DNA of 60,777 nt from Nostoc sp. T09. GTDB taxonomy: Bacteria > Cyanobacteriota > Cyanobacteriia > Cyanobacteriales > Nostocaceae. Positions within the stretch are counted from its first letter, which is position 1. Each line of letters opens with the position of its first letter. Position numbers and translations under genes: made by a program. Below the pieces are notes generated by a model, which searched no databases, was not told the origin of the DNA, and worked only from the letters and a program-made list of their open reading frames with translations. Below, piece after piece: positions 44,903 to 53,473 of this stretch. The DNA lies in the NCBI RefSeq assembly GCF_002154695.1, contig NZ_MTAV01000074.1, positions 22,761 to 83,537 on the forward strand, in the 5' to 3' direction.

Positions 44903-46639
44903 ATGACCCAAGCTCAGATACAAGAAACTGCCAATATTCCTTCCCTTATTGAAGAACCAGGGGAGAGAAAATGGCAAGATTACTTTGGTTTTAATACTGA
45001 CCACAAGGTGATTGGGATTCAATACCTAGTCACTACGTTCATTTTTTACTGTATAGGCGGCGTTTTAGCTGACTTAGTTCGGACAGAACTACGTACCCCG
45101 GAAGTAGATTTTGTCACGCCTGAAGTCTACAACAGTTTATTTACGCTGCACGCCACAATCATGATTTTCTTGTGGATTGTGCCAGCTGGTACAGGGTTTG
45201 CTAACTTCCTGATCCCCCTGATGATTGGGGCTAAGGATATGGCATTCCCCAAACTGAATGCTGTTGCCTTTTGGATGATCCCGCCTGCGGGTTTGTTGCT
45301 AATCGCTAGTTTAGTGGTAGGGGATGCACCAGATGCAGGTTGGACTTCCTACCCTCCCCTGAGCTTGGTAACAGGTCAAGTGGGTGAGGGAATTTGGATT
45401 ATGAGTGTCCTTTTACTAGGTACATCATCGATTCTGGGGGCAATCAATTTCCTTGTCACCTTGCTGAGGATGCGTACCCCAGGCATGGGTTTCCATCAAA
45501 TGCCCTTGTTCTGCTGGGCAATGTTTGCCACCTCAGCGCTGGTTCTGGTATCTACACCGGTGCTAGCAGCTGGTCTAATTTTGCTGGCTTTTGACTTATT
45601 CGCCGGAACGACATTCTTTAACCCGACTGGGGGTGGCGATCCCGTGGTTTACCAGCATATGTTCTGGTTTTACTCCCACCCGGCGGTTTACATCATGATT
45701 TTGCCTTTCTTTGGGGCAATTTCTGAGGTGATTCCTGTGCATTCCCGCAAACCGATTTTTGGCTATAAAGCGATCGCTTACTCTTCTTTGGCTATCAGCT
45801 TTTTAGGACTAATCGTTTGGGCGCACCACATGTTTACCAGCGGTATTCCTGGCTGGTTGCGGATGTTCTTTATGATCACCACCATGATCATTGCCGTACC
45901 CACAGGCATTAAAATTTTCAGCTGGTTGGCAACAATGTGGGGTGGAAAAATCCAGCTGAATACTGCCATGCTATTTGCAATGGGCTTTGTAGGCACATTT
46001 GTGATTGGCGGGATTAGTGGCGTGATGTTGGCGGCTGTACCTTTTGATATTCACGTTCACGACACCTACTTTGTAGTCGCACACCTGCATTACGTGCTGT
46101 TTGGTGGTAGCGTGCTCGGCATTTATGCCGGGATTTACCATTGGTTCCCGAAAATGACAGGGCGGATGCTTAACGAATTTTGGGGTAAGGTTCACTTTGC
46201 CTTGACCATTGTCGGTCTGAATATGACATTCTTACCGATGCATAAGTTAGGGATGTTGGGCATGAACCGCCGTGTCGCTCAGTATGACCCCAAATTCACG
46301 TTTTTGAACGAAATTTGCACTTACGGTGCTTATATACTGGCAGTTTCTACCTTCCCCTTCATTATCAACGCGATTTGGAGTTGGCTGTACGGAGAAAAAG
46401 CTGGTAATAATCCCTGGAGGGCACTAACCTTAGAGTGGATGACTACCTCTCCGCCTGCGATCGAGAATTTTGATGAACTCCCGGTATTGGCTACAGGTCC
46501 CTACGATTACGGCTTGGAAAGGGCTAAAGAAGGTGTACCCTTATCAGATCCCAATCCAATCTTGTCTGGGGGTGTTAACTCGGTGTTAAGAGCCGAACCC
46601 GACGAGCCATATCCAGCAATCACTGCTGAAAAAGAATAG
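44903..46639 (+). CDS. coxA: cytochrome c oxidase subunit I
   Basis: 578 aa from the ATG at 44903 (MTQAQIQ); the frame also opens at a heptamer ATG at 44873, but that stretch is repeat. It has twelve membrane helices. The low-spin heme His is in LFTLHATIMIF. The CuB His are H259 in YSHPAVY, with Tyr263 cross-link, and the HH pair in WAHHMFTSG. The high-spin heme region is HVHDTYFVVAHLHYVLFGG. The motif reads Tyr-Ser-His-Pro-Ala-Val-Tyr, with Ala where A1-type oxidases have Glu, so it is of the A2 type. Confidence 0.95.
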   Translation: MTQAQIQETANIPSLIEEPGERKWQDYFGFNTDHKVIGIQYLVTTFIFYCIGGVLADLVRTELRTPEVDFVTPEVYNSLFTLHATIMIFLWIVPAGTGFANFLIPLMIGAKDMAFPKLNAVAFWMIPPAGLLLIASLVVGDAPDAGWTSYPPLSLVTGQVGEGIWIMSVLLLGTSSILGAINFLVTLLRMRTPGMGFHQMPLFCWAMFATSALVLVSTPVLAAGLILLAFDLFAGTTFFNPTGGGDPVVYQHMFWFYSHPAVYIMILPFFGAISEVIPVHSRKPIFGYKAIAYSSLAISFLGLIVWAHHMFTSGIPGWLRMFFMITTMIIAVPTGIKIFSWLATMWGGKIQLNTAMLFAMGFVGTFVIGGISGVMLAAVPFDIHVHDTYFVVAHLHYVLFGGSVLGIYAGIYHWFPKMTGRMLNEFWGKVHFALTIVGLNMTFLPMHKLGMLGMNRRVAQYDPKFTFLNEICTYGAYILAVSTFPFIINAIWSWLYGEKAGNNPWRALTLEWMTTSPPAIENFDELPVLATGPYDYGLERAKEGVPLSDPNPILSGGVNSVLRAEPDEPYPAITAEKE

Positions 46640-46772
46640 TGCAGGGCATAGGGAATTGGGCATTGGTCAGTTGTCTCCCCTGCTTCTTTTTCCCCTTTAC
46701 CCTTTACCCTTTCCCCCTTCCCCTCCTGCCTCTAGTCCCCACTCCTAACCTGTCCTCTAACATTCAAGATTC

Positions 46773-47399
46773 ATGCAAAGTCAAACTATTGACTCAGCAA
46801 AAGCTGAACTGAATCATCACCACGCTGCGGAAGCAGCACATGCTGGTCACGAAGCACATCCAGACCATCGCCTGTTTGGGCTAATTGTCTTCCTTGTGGC
46901 TGAGGGGATGATTTTTATGGGGTTGTTCGGAGCATATCTGGCTTTCCGTTCTATCCTACCTGTATGGCCGCCAGCAGGCACGCCAGAATTAGAACTATTA
47001 CTACCTGGAGTTAACACTGTCAATCTAATTGCCAGCAGCTTTGTCATGCATAATGCTGACACTGCCATCAAAAAGAACGATACCAAAGGTATGCGAACCT
47101 GGTTAGCAATTACTGCCGCAATGGGTACGATTTTCTTGGTAGGGCAAGTATATGAATATACCCATCTAGAATTTGGATTGACTACCAACTTGTTTGCCAG
47201 CGCATTTTATGTTTTGACTGGCTTTCACGGTTTGCACGTTACCCTCGGCGTTTTGGCGATTGTGGCTGTATTATGGCGATCGCGCCGTCCGGGACATTAC
47301 AGTAATGAAAAGCACTTCGGTATTGAAGCTGCGGAAATTTACTGGCACTTTGTAGACGTGATTTGGATTATTCTTTTCGGATTGTTGTACATACTCTAA
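46773..47399 (+). CDS. coxC: cytochrome c oxidase subunit III
   Basis: 208 aa. A His-rich N-terminal tail (LNHHHAAEAAHAGHEAHPDHR) is followed by five membrane helices, as in short (COX3-type, ctaE) subunits. Typical parts are GMIFMGLFGAYLAFR, FHGLHVTLGVLAI and EIYWHFVDVIWIILFGLLYIL. It follows coxA after a pyrimidine-rich spacer with CCTTTAC tandem units. A terminator lies 42 bp after the stop. Confidence 0.95.
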   Translation: MQSQTIDSAKAELNHHHAAEAAHAGHEAHPDHRLFGLIVFLVAEGMIFMGLFGAYLAFRSILPVWPPAGTPELELLLPGVNTVNLIASSFVMHNADTAIKKNDTKGMRTWLAITAAMGTIFLVGQVYEYTHLEFGLTTNLFASAFYVLTGFHGLHVTLGVLAIVAVLWRSRRPGHYSNEKHFGIEAAEIYWHFVDVIWIILFGLLYIL

Positions 47400-47440
47400 G
47401 TATTAATAAGTAGTTGTTCACTCCACGCGAATAACTACCC

Positions 47441-47463
47441 AACCCCCACCTGGGGGTTTTTTT
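47441..47463 (+). terminator. rho-independent terminator of the coxBAC operon
   Basis: AACCCCCA and TGGGGGTT pair across a two-base centre and run into a stretch of seven or more T. Stem, GC content and T-run fit an intrinsic terminator. It also lies right after the last gene of the operon. Confidence 0.85.
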
Positions 47464-47565
47464 CATGGTTATTTATGTAATCGACTTCTGATACCAATTT
47501 GAAAAATGATTGCGACAGATGGAAATCTAAAACCCTGATCCAATAGTTGTTTGTTTTACAATCTA

Positions 47566-47820
47566 ATACCAATTCAAATAATAGACTTCTTGCAAAAGTC
47601 GGTAAAAGGGAAAGGGGAAAAGGGGAAAGGAACTCAAAACCCTTTCCCTTTAACCTTTTCCCTTTCCCCCCTCTTGCAAAAATATATTTTTGCAAGAGGT
47701 CTAATGTTTGCGACAGATAAATTCTTTGTAGGGAACATCCACAATCTTTTGGTATATCAAATTATTTTACTGGTGCCGTGCCCCTACTCATGTGTCGCGT
47801 TCTTTTTTCAAAATGGTATG
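47566..47820. mobile_element. ATACCAATT-ended MITE carrying a second inserted element
   Basis: The outer element opens with ATACCAATTCAAATAA and closes with TTTTTTCAAAATGGTAT, close to the ends of the 52245-52335 and 32241-32302 copies. Its left part is split by the element at 47582-47703: joined across it, CAAATAA + TGTTTGCGACAGATAAATTC reproduces the uninterrupted sequence seen (reverse strand) at 32260-32295. A lone ATACCAATTT at 47491 may be one more partial copy. No coding content. It fills most of the 47400-47989 gap. Confidence 0.65.
47582..47703. mobile_element. small nested MITE with TAGAC(T/C)TCTTGCAAAA ends
   Basis: About 122 bp. The left end TAGACTTCTTGCAAAAG and the right end TTTTTGCAAGAGGTCTA are inverted. 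The flanks show a duplicated TA or TAA target. The middle is a purine run (GGGAAAGGGG) facing its complement (CCCTTTCCCTTT), so the whole can fold. Near the right end a 28-nt perfect palindrome (47671-47698) contains a second copy of the end. Confidence 0.65.
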
Positions 47821-47989
47821 AGTATTGGCAGGCGATCGCCTAAAATTTTTCTAGATATTTTTTCTGGGTATTCCAATGCCGAATCAGCATTAATTGAGTC
47901 ACAGAAGGCTTAAGGTGCGAGATAATTTGTGAAAGACACAAGGGTGCATTTCATTGGTTCAACAATCACAAATCCCAGAAAATTCATCG

Positions 47990-49732
47990 ATGCGAGCAAT
48001 CCAGCGTGTACTGGGGAGCTTGAGCAATTACCAATGGATTTCCTTAGGAGCTTTGTTCAGTCTCTTACTTTTGACAGTTGCAAATGCAGCTACACCACAA
48101 TTATTTCGCTGGGGAATCGATCAAGGTATTGCCCAGAAAAACTTACAAATTGTGCTTTACAGTGCTGCATGGATGGTAGTTGCGGCGATCGCTCGTGGTT
48201 TATTTAACTTTGGACAAAGCTATTTGGCAGAGGCGGCTTCTCAAGGTGTTGCCTACGATTTACGCAACAAGATTTTTAGCAAGATTCAAAATCTCAGTTT
48301 TAGTTATCATGACAAGGCACAGACTTCTCAACTCCTAACCCGCGTCACCAGTGATATTGAGCAGATCCGTACATTTATTGGCACTAGCCTGATTCAGGTG
48401 ATTGGTGCAGCGGTGACATTGGTAAGTGTTGCGGTAATTCTGCTGATGATGAATTGGCAGTTAGCATTAATTACCCTGACAGTAGTGCCGATATCAGGAT
48501 GGTTAATGGCACGATTCGTTACCCGCAATGAGCGAATATTTAGGCAGGTACAAGAGCAACTGGGTGACCTGAATGCGGTATTGCAAGAGAACTTGTTGGG
48601 GATCAGGGTAGTAAAAGCTTTCGTGCGGGAATCTACCGAAAGGTCGCGTTACACGACCTTAAATGATGCCTTAGTCACGGCCAATATGAAGACTATTAGC
48701 GCCATCCGCAATACCTTCCCCTTTATCTTTTTAATGAGTAATTTGGTAACTGTCGCAGTTTTTGGCTATGGGGGAGGGCAGGTAATTAATGGTAAGTTCT
48801 CTGTTGGTGAATTGGTGGCGTTTAACTCTTACCTGGCGTTAATACTCCAACCAATTTTGTTGATTGGATTTGCTGCACCTGCGATCGCTCAAGCCGCTGC
48901 TTCCGCGGAACGAGTTTACGAAGTAGTAGATGCGGAGGTGGAAATTCGCGATCGCCCCGATGCTGTGGAGTTTAACACTTGTGGCGGCAGAATCACCTTT
49001 GAAAATGTCTCATTTCGTTATCCTGGAGCGACAACTGAAGCTTTAAAGAATGTTTCTTTTGAAACCAAGCCTAACGAGCTCATCGCTATTTTAGGAATGA
49101 CAGGTTCCGGCAAAAGCACAATCATGAACTTGATTCCCCGCTTTTATGATGTCAGTAGGGGAGCAATTCGCATTGACGGGCGGGATGTGCGGGATTTTAC
49201 CCTGAAAAGTTTGAGAGCGCACATTGGGATTGTCTTTCAAGAAACCACCCTCTTTTCTGGCACCATCCGCGAAAATATTGCCTACGCAAAACCGAATGCA
49301 ACCTTGGAACAGGTGCTTGAAGTAGCAAAAACTGCCCAAATTCATGAATTCATTGCCAGCCTACCCGATAGCTACGAAACAATGGTAGGTGAACGGGGTA
49401 TTGGTTTATCTGGGGGACAAAAGCAACGAATAGCGATCGCCCGCACCTTACTCACCGATTACAGTATTCTGATTTTAGATGACAGTACTTCTGCTGTAGA
49501 TGCCAAAACTGCTGCGCAAATTCAAGCCGAACTGGATAACCTTATGCGCCAAAAAGCTTGTGTAACTTTTGTGGTGGCTCAACGCATTAGTACCATCAAG
49601 AATGCTGATCGCATTTTTTTGGTCGATAAAGGACAATTAGTCGCCCAAGGCATTCATGAAGAATTAATGCAAACCAGTCCACTTTATGGTGCGATTTTGG
49701 AATCTCAAGTAAAGCCAAAGGAGAACAAATGA
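47990..49732 (+). CDS. heterodimeric ABC exporter subunit, degenerate-site partner
   Basis: 580 aa from the ATG at 47990; a TTG at 47954 would add 12. Six membrane helices (about 20-300) and a nucleotide-binding domain. Walker A is GMTGSGKST from 369, the signature LSGGQKQR is canonical, and Walker B is ILILDDSTSAVD. Asp498 replaces the catalytic Glu. That substitution marks the non-hydrolysing site of heterodimers such as TM287/288. Its stop overlaps the next gene by 4 bp (ATGA). Substrate unknown: lipids or drugs. Confidence 0.9.
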   Translation: MRAIQRVLGSLSNYQWISLGALFSLLLLTVANAATPQLFRWGIDQGIAQKNLQIVLYSAAWMVVAAIARGLFNFGQSYLAEAASQGVAYDLRNKIFSKIQNLSFSYHDKAQTSQLLTRVTSDIEQIRTFIGTSLIQVIGAAVTLVSVAVILLMMNWQLALITLTVVPISGWLMARFVTRNERIFRQVQEQLGDLNAVLQENLLGIRVVKAFVRESTERSRYTTLNDALVTANMKTISAIRNTFPFIFLMSNLVTVAVFGYGGGQVINGKFSVGELVAFNSYLALILQPILLIGFAAPAIAQAAASAERVYEVVDAEVEIRDRPDAVEFNTCGGRITFENVSFRYPGATTEALKNVSFETKPNELIAILGMTGSGKSTIMNLIPRFYDVSRGAIRIDGRDVRDFTLKSLRAHIGIVFQETTLFSGTIRENIAYAKPNATLEQVLEVAKTAQIHEFIASLPDSYETMVGERGIGLSGGQKQRIAIARTLLTDYSILILDDSTSAVDAKTAAQIQAELDNLMRQKACVTFVVAQRISTIKNADRIFLVDKGQLVAQGIHEELMQTSPLYGAILESQVKPKENK

Positions 49733-51522
49733 GAGGCTTCGGTCCGGTTGTTGCACCTGAGCAACAGGCAAATCACCAACTCTCCACTTTACGGCGCTTT
49801 TTGCAATACTTGCGACCCTATCGCAAAGAAATCCCCATAGCCTTGACATTAGTACTGATTGGTGCATCAACACAGGCGATCGGGCCATTCTTACTTGGTT
49901 GGTCAATTGATCACCTGATTGCCAAAGGAAATTTGCCGGGGTTGATGCTGCTATTAGGGCTGCTGGGACTAATTTACGGGCTTGGTATCTCGGCAACTCG
50001 TGGTCAAATTATTCGGGTCGGCTGGATTATGCAGCGCTTGCTGGCGCAACTGCGGCAAGACATTTTCACGAAAATTCAGAGTTTGCCACTCAGCTTTTTT
50101 GACCGCAGCGAAGCGGGCGATTTAATGAGCCGCCTGCTCAATGATGTGAATACCGTGAATCAGGCATTTGGACAGACGATCGCCCAAATGCTGGGCAACA
50201 CTTTTAGTTTGGTTGGCATTGTCATTGCCATGCTCTCAATCAACTTACAACTTGGCTTGTTAAGCAACCTCGTTGTACCACTGATGATTTTGACCACGAG
50301 CTTGTTTGCACGTTGGGCAAGAGCAAGATTTCGCGTCACACGACAAACAATTGGCGAACTTTCCACCAAATTGGAAGAAGATATTGGCAGTGTGCGAGAA
50401 GCACAGGCATTTAATCGCGTACAGATGAACATTCAAGAATTCGCCACTCTCAACGCTGCTAATCGCGATGCCAACGTCCATGCTGTGGCAATTACTGCGG
50501 CCTTTTTGCCGTCGATTGATTTTCTCAACACTCTAGCAACCGCAGGTGTACTAGCTTATGGTGGCTATCTTGCTGTCACAGGCGCAGCAACAGTAGGTGT
50601 AGTAACATCATTTTTACTTTATGTACAGCAATTCTTCCGCCCGATCCAAATTCTCAGTCAGTTTTACACCCAAGCTCAGTCTGCCTTTGCTGGATTAGAA
50701 AGAATTTTCCTGCTGTTGGATGAACCATCACAACTCAAAGATGCACCTGATGCTATCCAAATGCCACCAATTTACGGTGAGGTAAGATTTGATAATGTTA
50801 AGTTTGGCTATAACCCAGAGCAAATGGTTCTCAAAGGCGTGAATTTACACGCCAGCCCAGGGCAGATGGTTGCATTAGTGGGCCCGACAGGCTCTGGAAA
50901 AACGACAATTATTAATTTAATATTGCGTTTTTATGATGTCTCTGATGGTGCAGTAAAAATTGATGACATTGATGTGCGTAGTGTTACTCAAGCTAGTTTA
51001 CGGCGTCAGATTGGTATTGTTCTACAAGATAATATTTTATTTAGCGGTACTGTGGCAGAAAATATTGCCTTCGGCTGTCCACACGCTACCCAAGCCGAGA
51101 TCGAAGCCGCTGCACAAATGGCGAATGTGCATGAGTTTATTACTTCATTACCCCAAGGTTATACAACACAATTGGGTGAACGGGGTGCGCCTCTTAGCCA
51201 AGGACAACGGCAACTGATTAGTATTGCCCGTGCAGTGTTGATCGATCCCCGCATTCTAATTCTTGATGAAGCCACCAGCAGTATAGATACCCGCACAGAA
51301 GCACTGGTACAAAATGCGATCGCTCGCTTGCTGCAAGGTCGTACCAGCTTCGTAATTGCTCACCGCCTCAGTACCGTTACTCAGGCCGATCAGGTATTAG
51401 TAATTCAGCAAGGACAAATCATCGAACGCGGCACTCATGCAGAACTTATTAGTCAACAAGGTGTCTATGCAAACCTCTATGCTCTCCAGTTGGGTGCAGT
51501 AACCACAATGGAATTTCAATAA
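49729..51522 (+). CDS. heterodimeric ABC exporter subunit, catalytic-site partner
   Basis: 597 aa. It has a short cytoplasmic lead, six membrane helices (about 35-320) and a nucleotide-binding domain with Walker A GPTGSGKTT and Walker B ILILDEATSSID (catalytic Glu kept). The signature is LSQGQRQ (489-495), with Gln in place of the first Gly. With the partner, one composite site is complete and the other degenerate. The 4-bp overlap with the upstream gene implies coupled, equal synthesis. A hairpin repeat lies 60 bp after the stop. Confidence 0.9.
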   Translation: MRGFGPVVAPEQQANHQLSTLRRFLQYLRPYRKEIPIALTLVLIGASTQAIGPFLLGWSIDHLIAKGNLPGLMLLLGLLGLIYGLGISATRGQIIRVGWIMQRLLAQLRQDIFTKIQSLPLSFFDRSEAGDLMSRLLNDVNTVNQAFGQTIAQMLGNTFSLVGIVIAMLSINLQLGLLSNLVVPLMILTTSLFARWARARFRVTRQTIGELSTKLEEDIGSVREAQAFNRVQMNIQEFATLNAANRDANVHAVAITAAFLPSIDFLNTLATAGVLAYGGYLAVTGAATVGVVTSFLLYVQQFFRPIQILSQFYTQAQSAFAGLERIFLLLDEPSQLKDAPDAIQMPPIYGEVRFDNVKFGYNPEQMVLKGVNLHASPGQMVALVGPTGSGKTTIINLILRFYDVSDGAVKIDDIDVRSVTQASLRRQIGIVLQDNILFSGTVAENIAFGCPHATQAEIEAAAQMANVHEFITSLPQGYTTQLGERGAPLSQGQRQLISIARAVLIDPRILILDEATSSIDTRTEALVQNAIARLLQGRTSFVIAHRLSTVTQADQVLVIQQGQIIERGTHAELISQQGVYANLYALQLGAVTTMEFQ

Positions 51523-51582
51523 TTTCAATAATTAGTAATTCGTAACTATAGAATTTCCAATTAAATGAAATACAGTCCGTAG

Positions 51583-51607
51583 AAGGACACAACATTGTCG
51601 TGTCCTT
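51583..51607. repeat. small hairpin repeat between convergent genes
   Basis: AAGGACAC (51583-51590) pairs with GTGTCCTT (51600-51607) around AACATTGTC. It is the third member of the family at 3767 and 18352. It stands between the exporter operon and the small gene on the other strand, and may act as a two-way terminator. Confidence 0.55.
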
Positions 51608-51624
51608 ACTCGTCATCTCGATTG

Positions 51625-51879
51625 CTAGAAATGATCCAATCTAATATCTTTCCAAATTTCGGAAACCTGCCAGCCTGTGTTTCCAACTGATTGGACTACA
51701 GGATTGTCACGCAACGGAATATAGTTAGGTTCTCTATTCTCTACATCCAGTACTGGTGTCTTCTCTAATACCGATTCTAGAGCATCGATAGTATCGTCTT
51801 GAAGATTTTGTTCTTCTACTTCCTCCATAATCTTAATTTTCTTCAGGAGGAGTTTTTCAGATTTTTTGATCAGTTTCAT
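51625..51879 (-). CDS. possible small protein, 84 aa
   Basis: A short frame with Lys-rich (MKLIKKSEKLLLKKIKI), acidic (MEEVEEQNLQDDTIDALESVLEK) and mixed C-terminal parts. I do not recognise a family. It could start at either Met (residue 1 or 18). No strong ribosome site is visible. It converges with the ABC exporter genes. The clear change from basic to acidic composition and the lack of a competing frame support coding, weakly. Confidence 0.4.
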   Translation of the reverse strand: MKLIKKSEKLLLKKIKIMEEVEEQNLQDDTIDALESVLEKTPVLDVENREPNYIPLRDNPVVQSVGNTGWQVSEIWKDIRLDHF

Positions 51880-52244
51880 CTGTCTCTACTTAGAATTTTG
51901 AAACCTGGACATTTAGAGATGAGAATCTTCATATTAATTCAGAAAAAGATTAATATAATCTTTCCAAAATTTTCAGACAGATCCGCAAGAAATTTTATGA
52001 AGTATAGGGTTGAATAATTTAACTAGGATTAACTAGGATACAGCAAATTTGAGAAAAATACGAGCATTTTTCTTAACAAGGAATTGAAGCGCATTAAGTA
52101 AGCCGACACAAATCAACCGAACTATTTACAGAATATAAAACGCACAAAACCTTTGCGATTGCTACCCTGCGGGAAGCCTCTTTGCGTCTACGTTTCACTT
52201 CATTACACTCTCAATGACATATCTGGAAATTTTTATGCCGACTG
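51880..52244. other. AT-rich spacer without a recognised gene
   Basis: No convincing frame. It holds a two-copy TTAACTAGGA tandem near 52018-52037. A short dispersed-repeat fragment, TACCCTGCGGGAAGCC, lies near 52163 and also occurs near 22090. Confidence 0.5.
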
Positions 52245-52335
52245 ATACCAATTCAAAAAATGTTTGCCACAGATACCCCGCCCGCTTGTGGAGAGGGTTT
52301 TATCGATGTGATGCATTCTTTTTTCAAATTGGTAT
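52245..52335. mobile_element. 91-bp MITE with ATACCAATT...AATTGGTAT ends
   Basis: It begins ATACCAATTCAAAAAATG and ends TTTTTTCAAATTGGTAT, so the termini are near-perfect inverted repeats of 15-17 bp. The inside (CCCGCCCGCTTGTGGAGAGG) is GC-richer and unrelated to a gene. It lies 36 bp from the end of the aldo/keto reductase gene and shares its ends with copies at 32241 and 47566. Confidence 0.7.
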
Positions 52336-52370
52336 TACTTATCCCTAACTGTCGTAACCTTTGAAAGATT

Positions 52371-53327
52371 TTATGGATTCTCATGCAAGAAAGTCTGGAT
52401 CTGATTTAGCTCTTGCTCGTTGAGGCGAAACTCACTTGCACCGATTATTCCTTCTACTTGTTTACTGTTGCGTCCGCCAACAATTGCCGCAGTCACCGCA
52501 GGATTATTTAAAGTCCAAGCGATCGCTACTTCACCAGGCGAACGCCCGTGTTGTTGACCAATGTGTTGCAACACCTCGACGAGCTTCAGATTACGAGATA
52601 GACGTGGCTCCTGAAATTCACTGCTGTTCTTGCGCCAATCATCATCTGGCAGATTAGCAACTCGCTCGTGTGTCATCGCCCCAGTCAGCAAGCCAGATTG
52701 CATCGGTGAATAAACAATCACACCTATATTATTTTCCTTACAAAAAGGCAGAATATCCTTTTCTACATCGCGCTTGCCCAGTGAATAAGGCGGTTGCAAT
52801 GAGGTGATTGGTGCAATCTCCTGGGCACGTTTCAACTGTTCTACATTGAAGTTTGAAACCCCAATATAGCGAACCTTACCTTCATCTTTTAGCTGGCTGA
52901 GGGTTTTCCAACCTTCTTCGAGTTCTGCGTCTGGGTTGGGCCAGTGAATCTGGTAGAGGTCAATGGTTTCAATGTTGAGTCGACGCAAACTAGCTTCAAC
53001 CTCCCGCCGCACCGAATCTGCCTTGAGGCTACGACCAATTTCGCCCTTTTCATTCCAAATCATTGAGCATTTAGTAAAAATGTAGGGGCGTTCTGCTCGA
53101 CCTTTAAGCGCCTGAGCAACAACCTCCTCTGAATGCCCCAAACCATAAATAGCTGCGGTGTCAATCCAATTCACGCCGAGATCGAGAGCACGATTGATCG
53201 CTGCAATCGATTGTTGGTCGTCCTGTGCTCCCCAACCAAAAGCCCAGTCACCTCCACCGATAGCCCAAGCACCAAAGCCGATTGGGGTGATCTGAAGCTC
53301 CGAATTGCCGAGTTGTTTGGTTTTCAT
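52371..53327 (-). CDS. aldo/keto reductase
   Basis: 318 aa. The ATG at 53327 is chosen because GGAGAAAG lies just upstream; the longer frame would start at the TTG that overlaps this ribosome site. The family tetrad is visible: Asp and Tyr in WIDTAAIYGLGHSEE, Lys in YIFTKCS and His in YQIHWPNP. The NADPH end reads AAIVGGRNSKQVEGIIGA. It reduces aldehydes or ketones; the natural substrate is unknown. It stands alone, with a MITE downstream. Confidence 0.9.
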   Translation of the reverse strand: MKTKQLGNSELQITPIGFGAWAIGGGDWAFGWGAQDDQQSIAAINRALDLGVNWIDTAAIYGLGHSEEVVAQALKGRAERPYIFTKCSMIWNEKGEIGRSLKADSVRREVEASLRRLNIETIDLYQIHWPNPDAELEEGWKTLSQLKDEGKVRYIGVSNFNVEQLKRAQEIAPITSLQPPYSLGKRDVEKDILPFCKENNIGVIVYSPMQSGLLTGAMTHERVANLPDDDWRKNSSEFQEPRLSRNLKLVEVLQHIGQQHGRSPGEVAIAWTLNNPAVTAAIVGGRNSKQVEGIIGASEFRLNEQELNQIQTFLHENP

Positions 53328-53473
53328 GCGTACTTTCTCCAAGAATTAGGGATTTTAGATGAGCAGCGTTTCCAACAATGCTCGAAGTAATCTAAAGCTT
53401 TACCTCGCCAAAGAAACCGAATTATTTATTTTTAAAAGTCTTGCCCAGTCAGCTTAAAAGCGGTTGTATCGCG

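Noticed and set aside
47435-47695. 86-aa frame on the minus strand after coxC
   Set aside because: It is made of the nested MITE and the terminator region; its composition follows the repeats.
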